NCBI RefSeq assembly: GCF_011745365.1
Contig: NW_024468913.1
Span: forward strand, 1,302,001-1,366,000
Length of the DNA: 64,000 nucleotides
Direction of reading: 5' to 3'
Source: Cryphonectria parasitica EP155
Lineage: Eukaryota; Ascomycota; Sordariomycetes; Diaporthales; Cryphonectriaceae
Positions within the stretch are counted from its first letter, which is position 1. Each line of letters begins with the position of its first letter. Both the position numbers and the translations under genes were made by a program. The notes under the pieces were generated by a model that saw only the letters and a list, made by a program, of their open reading frames with translations, was not told the DNA's origin and did not search any database. Positions 45,780 through 57,059 of this stretch are shown here, in pieces.

Positions 45780-48700
45780 TGAAACAGTTCCTATGTGGAG
45801 CTTTTAAGGCAGACTACGCTTATATTAAGTTCGATATATACATTCAAGAATGCAAGTATAGTATATTATTGAATAGTGGCGCTTAGGGAAACTTTATATC
45901 TCCATATATTATTAATCAGATATAACTACAATAGAGATGAAAGAAACGCTCATACATTCTCAGTACTGTAAAAGAATAATCTGTTGTATATAATCAAGGA
46001 ATAATTGATAAGAAAACTAATTATTTACCTATTTTGATCTAAGGATGTATAATTAGAGCTTTCTTTAATATTACGAATATAGTACAGTATAAGCTGATTA
46101 TAAGACTTTCATAGCTTAAGAAGCATAATCCTCGAATCAATTGGACTACTGGCTAGATCTTATAAGAACAAGCTATATCCAGAGAGATAGTTACAATTAA
46201 TAGCGTAGGATCGAAGCTAGTGATTGAAGAATATTCAGGAAAAGAAGCTTCATACAACTTCATATATATCTCTAAGTTAGCAGAGCTGACAATTTAAGAA
46301 GAAGAATCTAGTAACAAGCGAACTTAAACAGTGCTAGAGCGCTAACAGGTTAGCAAAACAACAGAAGCGAGATCCTCAGCAAGTCGGTCCGCCCCGAAGC
46401 AACAGGAAAAAGCTTCAGAATGTAGATTATAGAACTATATAGGAAAAACCTCGAAATCAGGCTCTTGAGCGCTTAGCTCAGCTTAGAGCAAACGCTTAAA
46501 GCTCTTAAAAACATTATCAAAAGCAACAAACGAAAAGAAGTATGCTTAACAGTATCTACTATTCCTTCAGATAGCAGAAACAGTATAAGAACTAGAACTA
46601 ATACTCGCGAATATACTATAAGAATATCATAAGTTTAAGAAACTACTTCAGAAAGAATTGAATATGAAATTGCTAGAATATAGCTTATATAACTACAAGA
46701 TCCTGCTACAAGAAGGGAAACAGCTCAAATTCTTTCCTATTTATAGATTAAACAAAGTATAGCTAGAGACACTTAGGAAGTATCTCGATAAGAATCTTAA
46801 GAAAGAATATATATAATCATTATAATTACTAGCAGAATATCTTATTCTGTTTATATTTAAGAAGAATAGTAAGCTCAAGCTATATATTAATTATAAGCAA
46901 CTCAATAATATTACAATTAAGAACTAATATTCATTATTACTTATTAAAGAATTACAAGATAAGCTGCAAGGAGTATAATAATTTACAGTTCTAGATCTAA
47001 AAGGAGCTTATAATCTGATTAGAGTAAAGGAAGAAGAAGAATGAAAAACTGCTTTTAGAATATGCTATAAATACTACAAATATTTGATTATGCTCTTTAG
47101 TTTAACAAATGCTTCAGCTTTATTCCAGGAAATAATCAATTATATTCTATACAAGCATCTGAATCAGTTTATCATTGCTTATCTTGATAATATTCTTATT
47201 TACTCTTGAATATTGAAAGAATACAAGAAATATATGAAAATAGTATTGCAAACGCTTCAGGATGCAAAGCTTCTTATGAAACTCGCAAAGAGCTACTTTC
47301 ACATACAAAAAGTTGATTATCTCGGATTCACAATTGAGCTAGAATGTATTAAGCTACAGAAAGATAAGATAGAAGCTGTTAGAAATTAGCTAATTCTCAG
47401 AAATATTAAAGATATTAGATCTTTTCTCGAATATATTAACTTTTATAAGCAGTTCATTAAAAACTATAGCCGGATTGCATACTCTCTTACAAATCTTACT
47501 AAAAAGAAGCAGCTCTTTAAATAAATCTCCAAAGCATAAGAAGCTTTTAATAAGATTATCAAGCACATTACCTTAGAGCTAGTTCTATATAAAGCAGATT
47601 TTTATAAATCCTTTGAAATAAAGACTGATGCATTAAAATATATACTTGGAGAATAACTTGATTAGCAAAACAACTAAGAATATCTAAGAATTATAAGCAA
47701 CTTTTCAAAGAAATTGAATAGCTTGGAAATCAATTATAGAATCTCTAATTAGGAATTCATAGCAATAGTAAAAGCTTTTGAGAAATAGCAATACTACTTT
47801 ATCAGTATACAATATTCGATTATAGTTTACTTGGATTATAAGAATCTAACTATATTTATAATAATCAAGATTTTGAACAAGCAATAAGTTAGATAAGCAG
47901 AATTTCTCTTACAGTTCAATTTCAAGATTGTATACTGCAAAAGCTTAGAAAACAAATAAGCAGATACTCTTAGCAGAAGATTAAACTATCGAAATGCAGA
48001 CTCTTCGGATATGCAGAATATCTTCATTCAAGATAAATTAGGAAATCTTGTTAATGTATATAGAGAACTGAATGCTGCCTTCAGAATTAAACTTTCGGAG
48101 AAAGATTCAGAATTGATAATTTCAAATGAACAAGATAACTATATTAAGAATATATACAGTACATTAGTACACAGATATCAGAGAATTAGAGCAATTTATA
48201 AATGCATTAAAAGATATTGAAATCTACTAAGTCTTAGAAAAAGGATTGAAAACATCTTATAACAATGCAATAGCTGCAAAAAGAATAAAGCAGAAAGATA
48301 CAAGCTTTATGAATTACTGCATTCCTTACTAATATTTATAACTATTTAGCAATCCATTAGTTTAAACTTCATTATCAAGCTATTCTTCTTATAAGAATTT
48401 TTAACTAAGATACAATATAATAGCATTCTAATAATAGTTTGCAAACTGAGCAAGTATGCTTATTTTCTTTCCTATAAGAAAAGCAGTATAGCAGAGAAAC
48501 TCATATATACATTTCTCAGAACAATTATTGCTAACTACAGCATGCTAGAAGAAGTGATCTCCAATAGAGATAGAAAGTTCAACTCAAAGTTTTAAACTTT
48601 GCTTATAAAACAGCTCGGAATACACTATAGAATATCTACAGCATTTCACTTGCAAATAGATGAATAGATAGAAAGAATGAATCAGATTATCAAACAGTAT

Positions 48701-49405
48701 CTTCAATACTATATCAACTAGAAACAGAATAATTAAGTTAATCTATTGCCTTTTATACAATTCGCTTATAATAATGCAAATACAAGCATAACAAAGAAAT
48801 CGCTATTCTTTATATTCTATAAATATAATCCAATAGCTTATTACAAAGTACTGCTGGAAGCAGATACAAAAGCTGCAGATAAAAGAATTAAGAAGATTAA
48901 GAAAGTTCAGAAAAAATTCCAATCAGAACTACAATTCATTCAGAAATGAATAGTACGATATACAAACTCCAAAAGGATTAAGAGACTAATTCTACAGAAG
49001 GAAGATAAGATCTATCTACTTCGGAAAAACATTAAAACAATCAGATCTAGCAACAAATTCAATTATAAGAAGTTAGAATTATTCAAAATCTTGCAGCAAA
49101 TTTCTCCGATTAATTACAAGTTAGCATTATCTCATGGGATGAGAATATATTCAGTTTTCTATATTTTACTGCTGAAATTAGCAGTACAGGAAATATTAAT
49201 AGATAATATAGCAGAAATGGAAAATAATGAATCAGAGTATGAGGTAGAGAAGATTCTTAAGCATAGAGGTATAGACAATATAAGAGAATATCTTATCAAA
49301 TGAAAAGATTATCTAGCGAGCGAAAACTCATGAGAACCACGGAAGAATGTTAAAAACGCTCAGGAAAAGGTAGCTGAATATTGGAAAAGGAAAGCTAGCA
49401 CCTAA
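45780..49405 (+). pseudogene. Family A copy 5 pol remnant with chromodomain
   Basis: The protease core near 45.87 kb reads LLNSGA, Asp changed to Asn by G-to-A. RT near 47.18 kb reads YLDN (47180-47191). Integrase: readable blocks at 48011-48220 and 48746-48949 (MPFIQFAYNNANTSITKK). The tail at 49091 on (HGMRIYSVFYILLLKLA) leads into a chromodomain (YEVEKILKHRGIDNIREYLIK, then two RIP-type stops) ending in TAA at 49403-49405, overlapping the antisense stop. Confidence 0.83.
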
Positions 49406-50097
49406 GATAACCGCTCCAGCCCGGAGAGGAGCTTAGAGCTTATCATCTCATTCAAAAATTCAGACCAATCTACCACTGCATTCCCCACATCTACAGAATT
49501 CCAGTCAAAACCTCCAAAAGAGGAATCCCCAGGAATAATCACAGGCTCCGCAGAAATCACAGCCTGCACCTCAGCCGCCACACGCTCGCGCTCCTCCTCC
49601 TCCAAGCCCTCATTCACCAGTTTTATCCCCTTCTCCTGAAGGAAGCATTGCTGCTTCTTCAAACGAGACAAACAACCTAGGGACTCGGACAAACGAGCCT
49701 GAGCATCCACCAGCTCTCGCTAACGCTTCAACAAACGCTTCTCCTTCTCTATCTTCCTACTATCCAAACGAACCAACTCATCAGTAATACGAGATACTAA
49801 GGCAGTATCATCAGCAAGAACTAAGAAAGAAGAAAGGAAAGGCTTACGAGAAGACATGAGAACTCAACTAGCATTACAGGAACAACCTCGTTTCGTACAC
49901 TGAGAACAGCTCTTAATCCTATCCACCATTTTGCATCGCACTCCCTCCTTCAGATACGATAAGCATAGCATAACTTCGTAGCCAGAGGACTCAATATACG
50001 AATAACGCTCGAGATAACGAAGATACAGCTTCAAGAAAGTAACGGAAGCACCAGAAAAAGATTTGCCAACACGGGAATTTAAGATTCTGTTCAACAT
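49402..50097 (-). pseudogene. Family A antisense gene, copy 5, best preserved
   Basis: 232-codon frame (the frame is also open to 50124) broken by only two stops, a TGA at about 49864 and a TAG at about 49730, each explained by one C-to-T change. Cysteine positions at 49876-49965 fit C-X2-Y-X6-C-X8-C-X2-C-X6-C; the Tyr is where Cys is expected and is one G-to-A change away. This is exactly the Zn(II)2Cys6 spacing. A long charged coil (LVRLDSRKIEKEKRLLKR..., EEEERERVAAEVQAV) and the GDSSFGGFDWNSVD tail follow. Upstream, GTAAGTAT (50141-50148, minus) may be a 5' donor. It could be a DNA-binding dimer; not proven. Confidence 0.72.
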
Positions 50098-50188
50098 CTC
50101 GATTAGGAAAGCATGATCATACATACGAAGAACTTGCCGAATACTTACAGGAGATCGTTGAAGACAATAACTGATAGGAAGAAGATGA

Positions 50189-50658
50189 TGTTATAATCCA
50201 TCCAACATACAGATTACGAAAACAGATCACAAGCAAACAAGAACCAGATATTATAACTCAACATCAGACAATTCACAAGGATTACATAATCCAGGGTTAG
50301 GATTACAAGCCAACTAATCAGATAATAGAACGATCACTAGTGATCATCAGCGCTCAGTGATCAGTAGTAATCCGGAATGATCAGTAATGATCACCAGCAA
50401 GCAAGGGACTAAAGAACTAGGTATATAAAGGTTTACATTTCTTACTGTCAGATAGATTTCCTTCAGATAGTTCTTCAGTTGTCAATCTAAGTATTCAGTT
50501 TTATATACTGAGTAGCCCCAAAGGCAGTGAACACTTGCATCGCTTATTAGAACTTGTACAGTTCCGTATTCAAGAACTTGATACTTTGATACCGCTCTTG
50601 TTAGCATAAACCTCTTCATGTACTTAGGAATCCTCGGATTGCTGCAGTGCTCATTACA
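50189..50658 (+). repeat. Family A copy 5 3' LTR
   Basis: 470 bp, same palindrome-rich module as the 5' LTR, diverged by transitions. It joins E0 RT sequence at 50659. Confidence 0.9.
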
Positions 50659-53600
50659 TATAAGTATGCAAAAGGAGTATGCAGCTAGCATTGCTGCATA
50701 TATATCTTGAAGATTGCTTGCTTTTTGCAGATTTTCTTACATATAGATTCGAGCTTTGAATGAGATTAAGTAACTGTTCTTATCAAGTTTGTATCTATAT
50801 ACTCATTTAAGTAGCAGTAGCTTCTCTTTAGCTTTCTTATACTCAAGAGTCTGCTATATCCTTTTGTTCACTAGTTCCTGGATTTCTAATTATATTATTT
50901 TCCATTACTTAGTATGAAAAGAATTGTTTTGTACTTCTTTTCAGATTCTAGATATGGGTGGTAGTTGTTTATAATGCTTCTTTTTAGCTGTTGCTAGCTC
51001 TGTAACTTGCTGAGAAGCATTAAAGTGCTTTTGCTGCAAGTGCAAAGCTCTTCTATATATAGAGTTTGCTTTAAGTATAGCAGCTGCGATTATACTATGT
51101 ATGATTTAAAAATGCTTATTTCATGTTCTGATTGCTTCTTTTAGCTGATTAGGTAAAAAGGTAGCTATAAGGTTTATTAGAGCTGTTTAGCTTGTTATAA
51201 AAGCTGTAGCGAATAACTCTTGGTATTGGCAAGCTTTATTAATTAGTTTTCATGCTCTGTTTGAATGCTATATGAATTGAGATTTATAGATCTTGTTCCT
51301 TATTTGATAATATCTGGTTGAAGCTTAACTAGGCTTGTACTCTTGCGCTGCAGGCTAGCTTGTATCCTAAGCAGTAGATATACTAATAGCTTATTATTCA
51401 GTACTTGAAGATGCTTGTTTAGTTACTGAAACATTCTTGCTGCTTGCAGCAGCGCTTCTTTCTAGCTAATCTATTCATTCCAATATCTCGAGAGATTTTT
51501 CAGAAATTGAAAGTTCTTACATCTTATTCCCTAAGCTTCTTCTCTAGAATGGATTGCTTTGCAAGAACGCTTTATTGCTAGTTTCAGATGCTCTTATTTC
51601 TGAGTTCCAACTCGGAATGCTTTCCGAGAGAAACTCTGAGAATGAGCTATTATTCTTGTTAAATAGCAGATGAGATTCTTGATTTTGATTTGTAGTATTA
51701 AGCTAGAGAACTAGATTCTATATGCTTTTAATAATAATTGTATCTATGATTTTCTTATTATTTTCAATTTCTGGAATGATTAATGCTAGCTGAGTATAAA
51801 ATAGTACTTTTGATATCTTATTGCTGTTTGGATTATAGAATTAGCTTTTATTGAATAGAATATTGTATATAATTGCAACTCTTGCAAATGCTGAAAGCTA
51901 TATATAGTATAGATTGCTTGTAATATATCTTATAAGATAGCTCTTATATGCTCTTAATTCTGTTTTTATATTCTGTTTATAAGAGCTAAGTTTGTATTTT
52001 TCTTGCAGAATGTATGCTTAGCATTTATATGCATAGATTCTAGCTTAGTTGAGCTGTAGATTTGAGATTGCTGTTCTGATTATTTCCAGTGTATACTAAT
52101 GAAAATACTGCTTAAACTAGCTATTCAGAAGTAAATTTAGCATTTTGGAATGCTTAAGCATGAATGAAGAGATATTGAATAGCTAGATAGCTGCTTTCAT
52201 ATACTCTGGCTATAGGTTTTTCAGTAGTTTAGCTAATAATAGAAGGATTAGCATATGCTTCTGAATTTCATGCTCAGCTCGCTCAGCAGCGCTATTTGAC
52301 TCTTTCATATACAGTGGAATAATCTCCAGATCAATGCTGTTATTAGCATATTATTATATATATATCATTTTATATAGCTTTCTTATAACTGAGAAGTCTG
52401 TATTCTGTTTGATTTTGCAGATGAAGAAGCGATATTAGCATTATATTCAAATCTCGAATAACTTAAGCATATTAAATACTGTAGATTGTGCCTTGTTAGA
52501 TATTGGAAAGGCAAATAACTTGCTACTATACTCATCTTTGAGTATAAGAGCTCATTTTGAGCTATTCTGCGCTTTATTATAATCAAGAAGATTCTAACTA
52601 ATGTGCTAGAATAATCGAAGGCTGTAGTATTCAGATCTTATGCATTGAATAATCTTTGTAATGCATTCTAAAGCATAGTATTTATAATCAATTTGTTTAG
52701 TTCTATTGATTCTAATACTACAAACTGAGTAAACAAGCTTCTTCAGAGCATTAGCACTTAGATATTTCAATCTTAGATGCTAAAAATACTCTGAATTACT
52801 TCTTTCAAGCATCTTATTATATAAAGAATAAGAATACTTGTTTCTTTTTAGAGTTGAGAATACAAGAATGCTAGCTCAGCTGTATAGCAGTATAGCTGAA
52901 GCTTGAGAATAGGAAGAGTTTGCAAAAGAAATATATTTGAAGAAAACTAAGTTAAACTCTCTATATAAATTTGCAATCACTGCACTCTATTCAAGCATTT
53001 CTGAATGCAATATGCTATCTTTGCTATAATATCAGATCTCTTTCTCGTATAAGAAAGCCTTAGTAATTATATTAATATGAAAGCTATTTATAATTATTAT
53101 ATAGTTGAGAACTAGGTTTTCAGTGCATTTCTCTTGCTTTCTATTTAGTGCATTTTTGAAGCATTGTTTCCTGAATCTTCGTATTAGTAATAATGAGCTC
53201 TCTACTTTCATAACTTCCGCATTTCTTGAGAAAGAAAAGATATTTAGCTTTAGAAGATTGATGCTATTAATAAGATATATAGCTTTGCAGTTATTTAGAA
53301 CTATACTTTAGAAAAGAATATGAGATATTTGAAATAGTATTGAGAAGACTGCTATGCTTGCTTGTAGCAATACTGTCTAGTTAAAGAGTTGAGAATTGAA
53401 GATAGCATTTATTTGGAGAAATTAAGAATACTTTGTTTCAAACTTAAGGAATATTAGATCTAGCATTTTGATATTGTGATTAAGAGATTCTAGCATTTAA
53501 TAGTATTTGGATAGAGGTTTCTATTATTCTTTATTCTCTGTAGGATTCTCTCTATTCAGCTTTGAGAAAGCTATTTAGTTTTGATAAGATTTGAATAGAG

Positions 53601-54814
53601 CTTCTGATAGTTTTTGCTAGCTAGCTTAGAGAGAATCTTCTTTCTTTGCTTGTTAGATAAGGCTTTGAAGATTGAATCTAGTCTGATTCCGGTATAAGTA
53701 TATTTTAGCTTTCTGTAGCTTATAAGGCTTTATTTATGCTTCTTTTAATACAATTTATAGAGATACTTATAATCTTTCTTTTTGCTCTAGCTGGAAGATT
53801 TATCTTGTTTCTTTCCAGATTTTGTGCCTGAGTTGCTGAATTGTGAGTTCTTTCTGCTTATAATAGCGAATACTATTAAGCTTTTTTTCTGCTCAGGCTG
53901 AAGTTAGTAGATTGAAGCGAGATTTTGTTAAAGCTATTTAATAGTCTTGATAGGCAGATCATTGTTAGATGCTATAGCAAGGAGATATTGTTGCATTTTA
54001 GCTTATTCTGTCTGGAAGTGAACTTCAATAGCAGCAAGGAAGTTATTAGAGCTCTGAAGTTTCTTAATTTCGTTAATGCTGTAAACTTAAGCTAGGTTTA
54101 GAAGATTCTGGTGCTGCTAGCATCAGTTTTGGAAATCGGTGCCTTGTCTGGTAGCTAGCTTAAGATGATAGCAGTACTGAAGGCGAATAACTTGTTTCAT
54201 GCTTTCTTTGAACGGATAGAAGTCTTTCTTTAGATTTCTAAGCATTTATTAAATCAAGAGAGACTTCTTTTCTGAATAAATATATATATAAGGAATGAGA
54301 ATTAACAGAAATACTGTTTTCTGAATCCAGTTCTATATTCTCTATACATTCTAGTAAGCATATAACTGCTTGTTTTAATAAAGCTGAAAGTATTTCATCT
54401 TCTAATTATAGAGAATAGCTTATTTCTGAATAAAGAGTAGCTTATAGTTCTCTGTTATAGTGTTTTTGTGCTCTTTTTTAAGATTCTAAGTAAATTTGGA
54501 GAACTCGAGATCAAAATCTTTAGATTTGAGAAAGAGCACATCTGAGCTATCCGAATCTAGATACTTCCAAATATTCTTTCCCTTGCTCTGGAACTGCAAA
54601 ATGCTATACTAGAATGAAAAGGAGTAGGTATTGGTATATTTTATTAAGAGCATAAGATTATTAGGTTTGCGCTCTATTATGGGCTTTGATGGAGCGTAAG
54701 TATAACTATTTGGAATAAAAGATGTATTCTGAAAGAATAAGAAGTGAATAGCTCAGTTTGTTTCGATAGATAAGGGGAAGATTAAACCCGATTCTTGCAA
54801 ACTGGGCTTATAAC
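50659..54814 (-). pseudogene. E0 copia gag-integrase-RT remnant
   Basis: Read on the minus strand: a Ser/Lys/Gln-rich gag-like part (about 54.0-53.3 kb), an integrase stretch with DEYSSKLFAFPI-like sequence (52.5-52.6 kb), a copia-type integrase C terminus (52.3-51.8 kb, MKAAIQLFNISS and YYIWLSAFARVAII), a Ser-rich linker with STAQDTS-type sequence, and the start of RT (50.95-50.7 kb). No block is open for more than about 80 codons. No plus-strand gene is supported here. Confidence 0.65.
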
Positions 54815-54981
54815 TAAGGAGAAATATATGAGCTGAGTATGTGGAAGTGGCTGAATGAGTGTTGAGATTGAATCTATCTAATACAAAAGGAAGATCTTCT
54901 AAGTAACTAAACCAGGCTCTGAGATGGTTTATGAGGAGACCAAAACAGAGGGTTAGGGTTAAATATGCCCCATTTTTCACA
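54815..54981 (-). repeat. E0 5' LTR (right end of nest)
   Basis: 167 bp, gap-free partner of 3580-3746, followed by the ATATG target duplication (54982-54986) and then unique sequence. Confidence 0.92.
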
Positions 54982-54986
54982 ATATG

Positions 54987-55239
54987 CAATCCTGCCCAAG
55001 GGGTCGGTGTAGATGTTAGCGACAGATCGCACCTGGGCAGCTTACAACCCCGCTTCGGCGGTGACTACCTAGGTAGGTCTGGCCCCTGGGGTTCAAATTA
55101 AATATCAGCTTACTTACATATGCCATATAACGACAAAAAGAAGTCCTAATTTCTTGGCGCAAAATCGTTCACCATAAAGGTAGTCACTCTCGATTCTGTT
55201 TGTCAGTATTGGCGTACAGGCCAAAGTCTCATAGCAAAG
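54987..55239 (+). promoter_or_regulatory. Promoter region of the esterase-like gene
   Basis: Unique, moderate-GC sequence between the nest end and the ATG at 55240. No clear TATA box or binding site stands out. The repeat nest therefore ends only about 250 bp from a coding start, so heterochromatin spreading could affect this gene. Confidence 0.4.
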
Positions 55240-56240
55240 ATGGCGCTCTCAAACTACACCTGGTCCTTTACTCCATTGGTGACGGCCTTTCCGGAGACGG
55301 TATTGCCTAATATCGCCTTGTGGAATGTCACCAATGGACTGGATCTACAATATCAAGTGCAAATCTCGTGGCCTCTCGAATGGTCCGCCGCGCGACAGGA
55401 AGCAAATGGCACGGCCTTGACCATGTAAGCAGTCGTCTCTTGTAAATGAAATTATATGGGCGCTTGCCATGTGCTTGAGGGCTGATAGTCTGTGAAATGG
55501 ACAGGTTCGTTCTGGACGGAAACGCCCTGGGTATGACGGGGACTGAAGCATGGCGCCGCCGAGACGCCGTCGAGCTGGACCAGCCAGATGCCGTCGTCGT
55601 GAGCATCGGGTATCCGCTGACCGACTCCGTCTACGGCGCGCAGCGCAGCATCGACTTCCAGCCTGTGACGCCTGGCGAGGCACCACCGGCCGTTCCCGGC
55701 GTGAGGGAAGGATCTGACGACTTTATCGATTTTATCGAGCACACACTGCGGCCCTTTGTCCGCTCCGAGTTTCCCCAGGTTGGTTTTGGGCGCGAAGCCC
55801 TATATGGCCACTCCTTCGGAGGACTCTTTGTTGTCTACGCCCTGCTCCGCCGACCAGACCTGTTTGACACTTTTGTCGCGGCTAGCCCAGACCTGACCTG
55901 GGACGACCGGTATATCCTGAGCCATATGGACTGGCTGGGCGAGGCAGTGCTGCCGGCCAACACGACAAAGCCGGCCTTTAAGCTGTCTTATGGCAGTCTG
56001 GAGCAGTATCCCCGTCGGCGGCGCACCGAGACATACGAGGAGTTCCTGTCTCGCATCGCCCTGTTGGAGAGTTATGGGGTGACGTATACGATGGGAGATG
56101 ACTGCAATACTCTGTTCCAGTACCTCGACTCCAGCACCCAGCTGAGGAATGCAGAGCTAAAGGAGTATGTCGGCAGTGATCATGCGTCTGTGGGTGCGGT
56201 TGCCTTGGCTGATGGGATTGATTACTTTGTGGACTGGTAA
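55240..56240 (+). CDS. Alpha/beta hydrolase of the esterase D / siderophore-esterase type
   Basis: Two exons, 55240-55424 and 55505-56240, joined across an 80-nt intron (GTAAGC...ACAG) in a split Met codon, give 306 aa. The fold is that of putative esterases (PF00756/COG2819-like). The nucleophile elbow GHSFGG puts Ser at about residue 165, followed by ALLRRPDLFDTFVAASPDLTWDD; the acid is likely in SYGSLEQYP and the His in GSDHASVG (about 288). Relatives include bacterial IroE/BesA and fungal fusarinine-type siderophore esterases, which cleave ester bonds of cyclic iron chelates in the cytosol. No signal peptide is seen. Substrate is inferred from family only; other ester substrates are possible. 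Normal GC and no RIP damage. Confidence 0.85.
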
Positions 56241-57059
56241 ATGTACGCTCTGATAACTGCAGCGTATCAACACCAATATCCATTGTCCTATGGAAACTAT
56301 CAGAGGCGAGCTTGAAAAATTTATTAAAGGATCATGGAGAGTTCTTTCCAACAAAGATTAGACCCTAGGAATTTTGTGACCTCTTGTATCTACTGTGTCT
56401 CTATCCCTTCCCCGAGCTTTCTAGCTTCGATGCCCTGATTTCCCCGGCCTTGATCCAAGATATCATATGTCTCTCTCTGCTTGCCAGACGTGTCTCGGTG
56501 TAAAGATTAGTCTGATTCGCAAAAAGGAGACCCAACTGTTTGAATTACAACCCTATCAATCAATTCGTCATGTAAGTACTTAGAAGCTTCTTCAAGAGGT
56601 GACTCCCAGCGTAGTATACTTCAAACAATGTAGAAACACTTTGCATTGCGTCCTGGATTGTCTTGGTTTCCTTTTTACGTCACATCGTGGGACTAATTGT
56701 CTCAAACACTCGGTCAATCATTGCGGGAGAGGTCCTGAACCTCCTCCCTAGGATCGCACTGACCGGTCAGAGCTTTGTGAGTCGATAGCATGAGTCTTGG
56801 AAAAGTTCAGAGTGTATGAGATCAGAGACTGATATCCTGATGGTTAGCATGAACGAGTTCTAGAATATCAGACAGACTAGTATCCCTTCACTTAGACGGG
56901 ATTCCTTGATGGTAGCAATATTTGAGGAAGAGAATGATCACTGAGAGATAAACTGCCGAGTTTACCCACCAGTGTTGACCTGAACTCATCATACCAATTG
57001 TGCAACTTCGAATCCATCTTCCTCTGATATAAACGCAAAACTCATTTAAATATTCAAAT
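56241..57059. other. Intergenic, no gene seen
   Basis: Contains the 3' end of the esterase gene and the promoter of the zf-3CxxC gene. No repeat or RNA gene recognised, and no long frame. Confidence 0.5.

Larger units (their letters stand above)
43127..50658 (+). mobile_element. Ty3/gypsy family A, copy 5 (opposite orientation, RIP-degraded)
   Basis: 7,532 bp with 470-bp LTRs (43127-43596 and 50189-50658). Plus strand: gag, protease, RT, RNase H, integrase, chromodomain, with the antisense gene on the minus strand next to the 3' LTR. It inserted into, or recombined with, the LTR of copy 3. The flanks CTGGT and TATAA do not match, so the right side has been rearranged. It is the least damaged copy in its antisense gene. 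Confidence 0.9.
3580..54981 (-). mobile_element. RIP-damaged Ty1/copia element 'E0', outer host of the 51-kb nest
   Basis: It is bounded by two directly repeated 167-bp LTRs (3580-3746 and 54815-54981) with a 5-bp target duplication ATATG at 3575-3579 and 54982-54986. The coding strand is minus. Right arm 54814-50659: the minus strand reads through a gag-like region, then the copia integrase C-terminal region (LWPEY/KAAI-like and RIWLPA-like blocks around 52.0-52.5 kb) and the start of reverse transcriptase (LPP...W and LPL.WV..YK-like blocks near 50.9-50.7 kb), with many TAG/TGA/TAA stops. Left arm 3747-4866 carries an antisense gene. Most of RT and RNase H is missing at the 4866/50659 break, which is filled by family A elements. 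The LTR pair differs only by C/T and G/A transitions, consistent with RIP. Boundaries are very firm; the copia assignment rests on frames read by eye. Confidence 0.85.

Noticed and set aside
50659..54814. Independent plus-strand gene in the right arm of the nest
   Set aside because: Plus-strand frames are short and structureless, while the minus strand shows copia integrase and RT blocks in the right order.
3580..54981. Starship-type giant mobile element or centromere
   Set aside because: No tyrosine-recombinase captain gene or cargo genes are seen, and every boundary is an LTR with a short target duplication. The AT-richness is explained by RIP of known elements. A centromere call would need chromatin data.
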